Of a DNA stretch of 64,000 nt, positions 26,140-33,569 are shown one piece after another (positions within the stretch are counted from its first letter, which is position 1; the number at the start of each line of letters is the position of its first letter). This DNA comes from Cohnella candidum (GTDB lineage: Bacteria; Bacillota; Bacilli; Paenibacillales; Paenibacillaceae). The position numbers were made by a program, and so were the translations under genes. The notes under the pieces were generated by a model. It saw only the letters and a program-made list of their open reading frames with translations, was not told where the DNA came from and did not search any database. The stretch is taken from NCBI RefSeq assembly GCF_003713065.1, contig NZ_CP033433.1, positions 1,275,001 to 1,339,000 of the forward strand, in the 5' to 3' direction.

Positions 26140-26811
26140 ATGAAGAAACCGAAGCTGGCCATCATCCATACGACGTCGGTTACCGTCGACTCGCTGAAAA
26201 CGCTGGCCGCCGAAGTCATGCCGGAGTGGGACATCATCAACTTTGTCGACGATTCGATTCTCCCGCAGCTTGCCGCCAATGGAGGCCGTATCGAAGAGGT
26301 TCAGGAGCGCTGGTCGGCCTATGCGAGGTTCGCGGAGCAGCAAGGCGCGGCATGCGTCGTCAGCGCCTGTTCGTCGGTCGGCGAAGCGGCGGAAGCCGCG
26401 CGCCTTGAAGTCGGCGTTCCGGTTAAGCGGATTGACGAAGCGATGGCGGAAGAGGCCGTGACCCTGGGCGGAACCATCGGCGTTGCCGCTACATTGGCTT
26501 CGACGCTGGGGCCGACGATTCGGCTCATCGAAAGAAAAGCGCAAGCTGCAGGAAAGACGATCGATATCAAGCAGGGGCTTGCGTCCGAAGCTTATCGGCT
26601 GCTCATGAGCGGCGACCGGGAAGGACACGACCGCGTATTGGCCGACATGCTGCTGAAGTTGGTCGAGGAAGCGGATATCGTCGTGCTGGCCCAAGCTTCG
26701 ATGGCTCGCGTCGTATCGTCGCTGCCGGAGGAGCTGCGTGCCAAATTCCTGACCAGCCCGCGGCTGGGCTTGACGCGCATTGCCCGCGAGATGGCAGCGC
26801 CGGCAGGCTGA
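26140..26811 (+). CDS. Asp/Glu/hydantoin racemase-superfamily protein
   Basis: A 223-residue protein of the Asp/Glu racemase fold. The two catalytic cysteines of true racemases are expected one per half. The first half has VVSACSSVGEA (Cys present); in the second half the equivalent position reads VLAQASMARV, with Ala in place of Cys. It is therefore unlikely to be a standard amino acid racemase, and may be an isomerase, decarboxylase or lyase of that fold acting on a sugar-derived acid. It is the first gene of the 26-kb operon, with GGAGG before the ATG, and its stop is one base from the next start. Confidence 0.75.
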   Translation: MKKPKLAIIHTTSVTVDSLKTLAAEVMPEWDIINFVDDSILPQLAANGGRIEEVQERWSAYARFAEQQGAACVVSACSSVGEAAEAARLEVGVPVKRIDEAMAEEAVTLGGTIGVAATLASTLGPTIRLIERKAQAAGKTIDIKQGLASEAYRLLMSGDREGHDRVLADMLLKLVEEADIVVLAQASMARVVSSLPEELRAKFLTSPRLGLTRIAREMAAPAG

Positions 26812-26812
26812 T

Positions 26813-28321
26813 ATGGAGACACAGCGGCTGTTGCTTGGTATCGACGTCGGCACGACCCATTGCAAGGCGGCTTTGTTCGCCGAGGATGGCGGCCTTCTTC
26901 GGCAAGCCAAGACGAACACCCCCAGATACGAAGAGGATGGCTTCGAGTATTTCGACCCGAAACGTCTCTCGGAAGGGATCGTCGCGTTGATTCGCGAGGC
27001 GGTGACACCGGCGGAAGCACGGCACGTCGCTTGCGTCGGCGTGACAAGCATGGCGGAGACCGGATTGCTGGTCGATGCCGCATCCGGACAAGCCCGATCG
27101 CCGCTCCTTCCCTGGTTCTCGCCTTGTGCGAAAGCCCAGTCGGAACGGATGGTCGGGGAAGGCGATCCGATGGAGCGTTTTGCGGCGACGGGGCTCCGCG
27201 GCAGCTTCAAATACGGGCTGGCGAAGCTGTTGTGGTTGAAGGAAAGAGCTCCGGATAGGCTTGAAAACGCGGTATGGCTGTCTGCCGCCGATTATGCGGC
27301 TTACGGCTTGACCGGCGCGATGGCAACGGATTACACGCTTGCCGCCAGAACGTATGCGTATCGCATCGACCGAAAAGAATGGGACCGCGACTGGATTCGG
27401 CATTTTGGCCTGGCTCCTGCGCTGTTTCCGGAAGTTTATCCGAGCGGGATGCCGATTGGCGGAATAACGAAGTCCATCGAAAACGTCACGGGAATCCCCG
27501 AAGGCGTGCCTGTGGCAATCGCCGGCCACGATCACGTGGCGGCGAGCGTGGCGATCGGCGTCACTCGGCCGGGCGAAGTCATGGATTCGATCGGGACGGC
27601 CGAGACGCTGCTGGGCGTTTTTGACCGGCGCGCTCTTGTTCAGGAAGATTGGGATTCCGGTCTCTCCTTCGGCCTTCATCCGGCCAACGGCCGATTGTTT
27701 TGGATGGGCGGTCTTTCCGCCTCGGGGGGCTCGGTGGAGTGGTTCCGTACCGCGTTATCCGACCCGGCGCTCAGCTATGAGAAAATCATCGGTTTGCTGG
27801 ACGGGACATCACCCGAACCGACCGGAATTCTCTATTTTCCTTATTTGTCCGGCAGCGGGGCTCCGATGCCGGATCCGGACGCGAAAGCCGCGTTTTTCGG
27901 GATCACTTCCCGGCATCGGCAGGCGGATTTGCTCAAAGCGGTACTGGAAGGCACGGCTTACGAAATGGAAGCGATCCGCCGTTCGGCGGCGCGGATCGCC
28001 GGCACGCCGATCGACCGGACGGTCGTGACGGGCGGCGGCGTCCGTAACCGCCATTGGTTGCAAATCAAAGCAAACGTATCCGGCTCCCGGATTCGATTGC
28101 CGGATGAGCCGGAAACGGCGCTGCTCGGAGCCGCGCTGCTTGCCGGCATCGGCTGCGGAATTTACGCAAACATGGAGCAGGCGCTGGAGGTTGCGGCCGG
28201 CCGGCGAAACGAAACGATCGTGGAGCCGCAGAATGACATCCACGAAAGCTATCGGGCGATTTATGAACGAGTTTATATGCCATTGCAGCAGCCTCTTAGG
28301 CAATATAGCAAAATCATTTGA
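26813..28321 (+). CDS. FGGY-family carbohydrate kinase (xylulo-/gluconokinase-like)
   Basis: A 502-residue FGGY kinase of normal family length. It begins LLLGIDVGTTHCKAALF (phosphate-1 motif), has the active-site region VAIAGHDHVAASVAIG with the catalytic Asp, a hinge DSIGTAETLLG, and the C-terminal RTVVTGGGVRNRHWLQIKA (adenosine motif). It does not closely resemble the shorter kinase at 19892. Followed by a class II aldolase, it suggests ketose phosphorylation and then retro-aldol cleavage. The ATG at 26813 starts one base after the racemase stop, with GGCAGGC upstream. Confidence 0.85.
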   Translation: METQRLLLGIDVGTTHCKAALFAEDGGLLRQAKTNTPRYEEDGFEYFDPKRLSEGIVALIREAVTPAEARHVACVGVTSMAETGLLVDAASGQARSPLLPWFSPCAKAQSERMVGEGDPMERFAATGLRGSFKYGLAKLLWLKERAPDRLENAVWLSAADYAAYGLTGAMATDYTLAARTYAYRIDRKEWDRDWIRHFGLAPALFPEVYPSGMPIGGITKSIENVTGIPEGVPVAIAGHDHVAASVAIGVTRPGEVMDSIGTAETLLGVFDRRALVQEDWDSGLSFGLHPANGRLFWMGGLSASGGSVEWFRTALSDPALSYEKIIGLLDGTSPEPTGILYFPYLSGSGAPMPDPDAKAAFFGITSRHRQADLLKAVLEGTAYEMEAIRRSAARIAGTPIDRTVVTGGGVRNRHWLQIKANVSGSRIRLPDEPETALLGAALLAGIGCGIYANMEQALEVAAGRRNETIVEPQNDIHESYRAIYERVYMPLQQPLRQYSKII

Positions 28322-28341
28322 AGAAAAGAGAGTGTGCACCC

Positions 28342-29259
28342 ATGAAAGCGACGAGACCCGCAAATGTGATCACCCTGAAGCAAGCTTTGGAAGTGGCGGA
28401 AAAACAGCAATACGCCATCGGTTCGTTCTCTCCCCGTTACACCTCGATGATTCTGCCGGTGCTTCGCGCCGCGGAAAAATCGAAGTCGCCCGCAATCGTG
28501 CAGATCTCGCATAAGGAGCTGGTTCGTTACGGGATCACGCCGGCGGAATTCGCGAATGAGTTCTACGAGCGCGTAAGCAGCGAGAACATCACCGTTCCGG
28601 TCGTGCTGCACCTCGACCATACCAAAGAAATAGGCACGATCAAGGATGCGATCGAAGCGGGGTTCACTTCCGTCATGATGGACGCTTCCGAGAAAAACCT
28701 GAAGGATAACATCGCGGCCTCCAGAGAAGCTGCGGAGTACGCGCACGCCCGCGGCGTCTCGGTGGAAGCCGAGCTCGGCATGATCGGCACGACCGATTTC
28801 GTGGAAACCGACAAGGACGAAGAATTGTACACCGATCCGAAGGAAGCCAAGCTTTTCGCCGAGCTGACGGGAGTGGACGCGCTGGCCGTTTCCTGCGGTA
28901 CGGCGCACGGCGTCTATATGGTTCGTGAGCCGAAGATCGATTATGCCCGTCTTCAGGCGATCCGCGCTTTGACTCCGGTTCATCTCGTGCTGCACGGAGG
29001 CTCCGGCGTACCGGCCGAAATGATGGCCAAAGCGATCTCGCTGCCGGGCGGCGGCGTCAGCAAGGTCAACATCGCGACGGATCTGGAGCTGGCGTTCCTC
29101 GGCGCGATCGGACGCGAAGAGCGGCTGACCGACGCGGAATGCAAAGCTTTGCCGCCGGAACTGCTCGAAGTCGGTCAGGCGGCGGTGGAAAGCACGGTCG
29201 CGGATAAGATCGCGAATTTCCTCGGCAGCAAGGGAAAAGCCGAATCGTTCAAAGCGTAA
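28342..29259 (+). CDS. Class II fructose/tagatose-bisphosphate aldolase family protein
   Basis: A 305-residue zinc-dependent (beta/alpha)8 aldolase of the FbaA/KbaY/GatY family. Metal and active-site regions are visible: VVLHLDHTKE (Asp and His), VEAELGMIG (Glu), SCGTAHGVY (His) and LVLHGGSGVP (His). It cleaves a ketose 1-phosphate or 1,6-bisphosphate into dihydroxyacetone phosphate and an aldehyde. Its placement next to the FGGY kinase, apart from central glycolysis genes, argues for a dedicated catabolic role. The ATG at 28342 has only a weak GAGAGTG; a TTG at 28318 is an alternative. Confidence 0.88.
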   Translation: MKATRPANVITLKQALEVAEKQQYAIGSFSPRYTSMILPVLRAAEKSKSPAIVQISHKELVRYGITPAEFANEFYERVSSENITVPVVLHLDHTKEIGTIKDAIEAGFTSVMMDASEKNLKDNIAASREAAEYAHARGVSVEAELGMIGTTDFVETDKDEELYTDPKEAKLFAELTGVDALAVSCGTAHGVYMVREPKIDYARLQAIRALTPVHLVLHGGSGVPAEMMAKAISLPGGGVSKVNIATDLELAFLGAIGREERLTDAECKALPPELLEVGQAAVESTVADKIANFLGSKGKAESFKA

Positions 29260-29289
29260 ACGGGAAAGCGTTCGAAGGGGGTGTTGGAC

Positions 29290-31098
29290 GTGCTGATCAA
29301 ACTTTCTGAAAACCTGTTTATGTACCGGGACACCTGCCATGTCTACGTCGTGAAAAACGGCCAAGACGCCGTGTTGGTCGACTTCGGCAGCGGGGACGTG
29401 CTGGATCGGCTGGCCGAAATGGGCGTCGAACGTGTCGCCGCCATCCTCATGACGCATCACCATCGCGATCAGGGGCAGGGCCTGCCGCGTGCCGCGGCTG
29501 CCGGAATCCCGATCTGGGTACCGCATAACGAACAAGATCTGTTCGCGTCCGTTGATGCGTTCTGGCAGGCGCGTGAAGTGCTGAATAATTACAACGTGCG
29601 GCAGGATCGTTTCTCTCTCCTGGCGGATGTTCCGATCGAAGGGGCGCTCAGGGATTATATGAGCTACGCCTTCGCCGGCATCGAATTCACCGTCATTCCC
29701 ACGCCCGGCCATACGGTCGGATCGGCCAGTTTCCTGGCGCAGATCGACGGACGCCGCGTGATTTTCTCCGGAGATTTGATTTCCGCACCCGGTAAGGTTT
29801 GGTCCCTCGCCGCCACGCACTGGACTTACAACGGCGGGGAAGGGCTGGCGTCCTCCGCGTTGTCTGTGCTGGATCTGAAGGATCGCGAGCCCGACATGCT
29901 GCTTCCTTCTCACGGCCAAGTGATGGAGGACCCCGGCGAAGCCATCGATCAACTGGTGGAACGGCTGCGGGAGCTCATGTATTTCAGGCGCCAGAACGAG
30001 CCGCTGCTCCGGCTGCGCGAGCAGCCGTTCATGCAGATCACGCCTCATCTGCTGCGGAACCGCACGAGCTTCGCCTACCATTACGTGCTCATTTCCGAAA
30101 GCGGCAAAGCGCTCTACTTCGACTTCGGCCACGACTTCCTGATGGGCATCCCGTCCGGGGCGGATCGGGCAGCGCGCAGGCCTTGGCTTTATTCGCTTCC
30201 GATGCTGAAAAAGCAGTTCGGCGTCACGAAGGTGGACGTTGTCGTGCCGACCCATTATCACGACGACCATGTCGCGGGGATCAATTTGCTTAAGGATCAT
30301 GAAGGCACGGAAGTGTGGGCGGCCGACACGTTCTCCGATATTTTGCGCCGGCCGGAGCATTACGATCTCCCGTGTCTCTGGTACGACCCGATCGAGGTGG
30401 ACCGCGATCTGCAGGTAGGCGTGCCGATCCGCTGGGAAGAGTACGAATTCACGCTGCATCCGCTGCCCGGACATACGCTGTATGCCGTCGCGATCGAGCT
30501 GGACGTGGACGGGAAAAAAGTGCTCATTTCCGGAGACCAGTACCACGGGGAAGAAGGTCTGCTCGAAAATTACGTCTATCCGAACCGGTTCCAGATTTCC
30601 GATTTCGTCAAAAGCGCCGAGCTGTATGGGCGGATCAAGCCCGAGGTCATTTTGACGGGCCACTGGCAGCCGCTGTGGGTGACGCCGGGTTACTTCGAAG
30701 AATTGGCCAAACGCGGGGCGACGCTGGAGCGCATTCACCGCGATCTGCTGATGCTGGAGGACGTGGACTTCGGTGCCGAAGGCGTCGGCGTGAGGATTTC
30801 CCCGTATCATGCCAAAGCGTATGCGGGGGAGACCGTGACGCTCGAAGCGGAGGTGCGGAATCCCTATCAACGGGATTCGCTGGCCGAACTCCGGCTGGAC
30901 GTTCCGCCGGGCTGGACCGTCGAGCCGGAAATCGCCCAAACCCCGCTCGCCCCGAGCGGCATCGGGACGCTTACGTTCCGGGTGACGCCGGCCGGTCCGC
31001 ATAAGCGGCGTGTCCGGATCGGCGCGGATTTGAGCGTGGACGGCGTAAGGTTCGGCCAGCATGCGGAAGCGCTGATTACCGTTCGCAAACCTAAATAA
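29290..31098 (+). CDS. Tandem metallo-beta-lactamase-fold protein with C-terminal beta-sandwich
   Basis: A protein of about 602 residues with two MBL domains. The first has H56-x-H58-x-D60 followed by Gln where His is usual (THHHRDQ), then PTPGHTVGSASF and FSGDL. The second has the full H322-x-H324-x-D326-H327 (THYHDDH), then LPGHTLYAVAI and ISGDQYH. A region of about 90 residues at the end (TLEAEVRNPYQRDSLAEL...VPPGWTVEP) looks like the NEW3/CARDB-type beta-sandwich found in glycosidases. No signal peptide is seen. It is likely a hydrolase (lactonase or esterase) acting on a sugar derivative. The GTG at 29290 is best spaced from AAGGGGG; GTG 29281 is possible. Confidence 0.8.
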   Translation: MLIKLSENLFMYRDTCHVYVVKNGQDAVLVDFGSGDVLDRLAEMGVERVAAILMTHHHRDQGQGLPRAAAAGIPIWVPHNEQDLFASVDAFWQAREVLNNYNVRQDRFSLLADVPIEGALRDYMSYAFAGIEFTVIPTPGHTVGSASFLAQIDGRRVIFSGDLISAPGKVWSLAATHWTYNGGEGLASSALSVLDLKDREPDMLLPSHGQVMEDPGEAIDQLVERLRELMYFRRQNEPLLRLREQPFMQITPHLLRNRTSFAYHYVLISESGKALYFDFGHDFLMGIPSGADRAARRPWLYSLPMLKKQFGVTKVDVVVPTHYHDDHVAGINLLKDHEGTEVWAADTFSDILRRPEHYDLPCLWYDPIEVDRDLQVGVPIRWEEYEFTLHPLPGHTLYAVAIELDVDGKKVLISGDQYHGEEGLLENYVYPNRFQISDFVKSAELYGRIKPEVILTGHWQPLWVTPGYFEELAKRGATLERIHRDLLMLEDVDFGAEGVGVRISPYHAKAYAGETVTLEAEVRNPYQRDSLAELRLDVPPGWTVEPEIAQTPLAPSGIGTLTFRVTPAGPHKRRVRIGADLSVDGVRFGQHAEALITVRKPK

Positions 31099-31133
31099 AA
31101 AAGCACAGAACAGACCCATTGGAGGGATCGTGG

Positions 31134-33569
31134 ATGAAAGAGAAACAGCTGCACATGATCGGGAACGCGCATTTGGATCCGGTCTGGTTATGGCAATGGC
31201 AAGAAGGCGTCCAGGAAACGAAAGCGACGTTCCGCTCCGTACTCGACCGCATGAACGAATATCCGGACTTCATTTTCACGTCCAGCTCCGCTGCTTTCTA
31301 TGAGTGGGTGGAAGAAAACGAGCCGAAAATGTTCGAGGAAATCAAGCAGCGGATCCGCGAAGGCCGCTGGCAAATTTGCGGGGGCTGGTGGATCCAGCCG
31401 GACTGCAACATTCCGGGCGGAGAAGCGTTCGTGCGGCACGGCTTGTACGGACAGCGCTATTTCCTGGAGAAATTCGGCGTGATGGCCAAGGTTGGCTACA
31501 ACGTAGACAGCTTCGGCCATCATGGGATGCTGCCGCAAATCCTGAAGAAGAGCGGCATGGATTACTACGTCATGATGCGGCCGATGCCGAACGAAAAAGG
31601 CTTGCCGGCGCGCACCTTCCATTGGGAATCGGACGACGGATCCCGCGTATTGGCTTACCGGCTGCCGTTCGAATATTGCACGTGGGGCAAGGATCTCGAC
31701 AAACACGTGGAGCGCTGCATCGACGAGCTGAAGGATCCGGTAAACGACCTCATGGTGTTCTACGGCGTAGGCAACCATGGCGGCGGCCCGACGAAGGAAA
31801 ATATCGAAAGCATCCAGCGCATGAACGGCGATCCCGCATACCCGAGCCTGCCGTTCACCGCGCCGAACGAGTTTTTCAAGAAAGTCGAGCCATTCGAGCA
31901 TCCGGTCGTCCATGACGATCTGCAGCACCATGCCAGCGGATGCTACGCCGCTCACAGCGGCATCAAGCAGTGGAACCGCCAGGCGGAGAACAAGCTCATC
32001 GCGGCGGAGAAATGGTCGGCGCTCGCGGAGCGAATCAACGGCCAGAAGTATCCGAAGGACTTCCACCGCGCTTGGAAAAACGTGCTGTTCAACCAGTTCC
32101 ACGATATCCTGGCCGGCACCAGCATCGAGCCTGCCTACGAGGACGCCCGCAACATGCACGGCGAAGCCATGTCGATCGCGGAACGCGGCTTGAACTACGC
32201 GATTCAATCGTTCTCCTGGAACATCGGCATCGAGCAGGAAGAAGGAATGAAGCCGATCGTCGTGTTCAACCCGCACGCCTGGGAGAGCCGGGTCAACGTG
32301 GAGGTCGAAATCACGCCGATCCGCGATTACACGGTGTTGGTCGATGAGACGGGCAAGCAAGTTCCTTATCAGCTGGTCCAATCTCTGGCGACGGCGAACG
32401 GCCGCTGGCGGATCAGCTTCATCGCGGAGCTGCCTCCGATGGGCTACCGCGTGTACAAAGTGCTGAACAACGAGTCCGGCCCGGATAAAATCGCCGCGCC
32501 TTCGATTCTGGCGAACGATTACTCGATGGAAAACGATCGTCTGCGGGTAGAATTCGACCCGAATACGGGCTTTATTTCCCGCCTGCATGACAAGAAAGCC
32601 GGCTTCGACGTGTTCGACGGCCCGGCGGCGGTTCCGGCGGTCGTCGAAGACAAGTCGGATACGTGGAGCCACGACGTGTTCCATTTCCAGAACAAAATCG
32701 GCGAGTTCAAAGCGCGCAGCGTGCGCCGCGTCGAGCACGGCCCGGTCAAGTCGGTCATCCGCTCGACCAGCGAGTACGGACGTTCGACGCTCGTGCAGGA
32801 CTTCACGATGTACCGCGACCTGAATTATATCGACGTGAAAGTGACGGTCGACTGGCGCGAGCACTTCAAAGCGCTGAAGCTCGTATTCCCGATGAACCTG
32901 CAGTTCACCAAACAAACCTACGAAATCCCGTACGGCTTCAAGGAACGGGAGCATAACGGAGAGGAAGAGCCGGGACAGGGCTGGGTCGATTACACCGGCA
33001 TCATCCGGGGACAAGGTTCGGTATATGGACTGTCGCTGATCAACGACGCGAAATACAGCTACAGCATGCTGAACAAGGAACTGGCGATGACGGTGCTCCG
33101 CAGCCCGATCTACGCGCACCACGTGCCGCGCGTGCCGGATGAGGACGGCCATTATTCGTTCATCGACCAAGGCATTCAGACGTTCCATTACCGCCTTCTG
33201 CCGCACGAAGGAAGCTGGGAGACGGCCGGAACGGTGAAGCGCACGCTGGAGTTGAACCAGCGTCCGATCGCCATCATCGAGACCTACCATCAAGGTCCGC
33301 TGCCGCAGAAGGATTCCTATCTGTCTGTGGATCAGGATAACGTCATCGTCAGCGCGGTGAAAAAAGCCGAGGACAACGACGATCTCATCGTCCGCTGCTA
33401 CGAATCCACGAAGAAAACGACGAAAGCGACGCTGCGATTCCCGCAGTGGAACCGTACCGTGGAAGCCGATTTCGGCCCTTGCGAGATCAAGACGCTGCGG
33501 ATTCCGGCCGATCCGAGCCTGCCGGTCATCGAAACGAACCTGCTGGAGTTGGAAGGTGACCGGGCATGA
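31134..33569 (+). CDS. GH38 alpha-mannosidase
   Basis: An 811-residue cytoplasmic zinc enzyme. The N-terminal signature GNAHLDPVWLWQWQEG gives zinc ligands H13 and D15; NVDSFGHHG holds the nucleophile D125 (also a zinc ligand); NQFHDILAGTSI supplies a further zinc-site His. The remainder is the beta-rich GH38C region. Members remove alpha-1,2/1,3/1,6-linked mannose, as from N-glycans. No signal peptide. The ATG at 31134 follows TTGGAGGG. The stop overlaps the beta-mannosidase start (ATGA). Confidence 0.94.
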   Translation: MKEKQLHMIGNAHLDPVWLWQWQEGVQETKATFRSVLDRMNEYPDFIFTSSSAAFYEWVEENEPKMFEEIKQRIREGRWQICGGWWIQPDCNIPGGEAFVRHGLYGQRYFLEKFGVMAKVGYNVDSFGHHGMLPQILKKSGMDYYVMMRPMPNEKGLPARTFHWESDDGSRVLAYRLPFEYCTWGKDLDKHVERCIDELKDPVNDLMVFYGVGNHGGGPTKENIESIQRMNGDPAYPSLPFTAPNEFFKKVEPFEHPVVHDDLQHHASGCYAAHSGIKQWNRQAENKLIAAEKWSALAERINGQKYPKDFHRAWKNVLFNQFHDILAGTSIEPAYEDARNMHGEAMSIAERGLNYAIQSFSWNIGIEQEEGMKPIVVFNPHAWESRVNVEVEITPIRDYTVLVDETGKQVPYQLVQSLATANGRWRISFIAELPPMGYRVYKVLNNESGPDKIAAPSILANDYSMENDRLRVEFDPNTGFISRLHDKKAGFDVFDGPAAVPAVVEDKSDTWSHDVFHFQNKIGEFKARSVRRVEHGPVKSVIRSTSEYGRSTLVQDFTMYRDLNYIDVKVTVDWREHFKALKLVFPMNLQFTKQTYEIPYGFKEREHNGEEEPGQGWVDYTGIIRGQGSVYGLSLINDAKYSYSMLNKELAMTVLRSPIYAHHVPRVPDEDGHYSFIDQGIQTFHYRLLPHEGSWETAGTVKRTLELNQRPIAIIETYHQGPLPQKDSYLSVDQDNVIVSAVKKAEDNDDLIVRCYESTKKTTKATLRFPQWNRTVEADFGPCEIKTLRIPADPSLPVIETNLLELEGDRA

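Noticed and set aside
28273..31119. A 948-codon open frame on the minus strand
   Set aside because: It lies fully antisense to the aldolase and MBL genes, which have clear motifs and ribosome binding sites. Its protein has no recognisable domain. Long antisense frames are common in GC-rich genes.
31188..33293. A 701-codon minus-strand frame opposite the GH38 gene
   Set aside because: It is a codon-bias shadow of the mannosidase, without motifs or a ribosome binding site.
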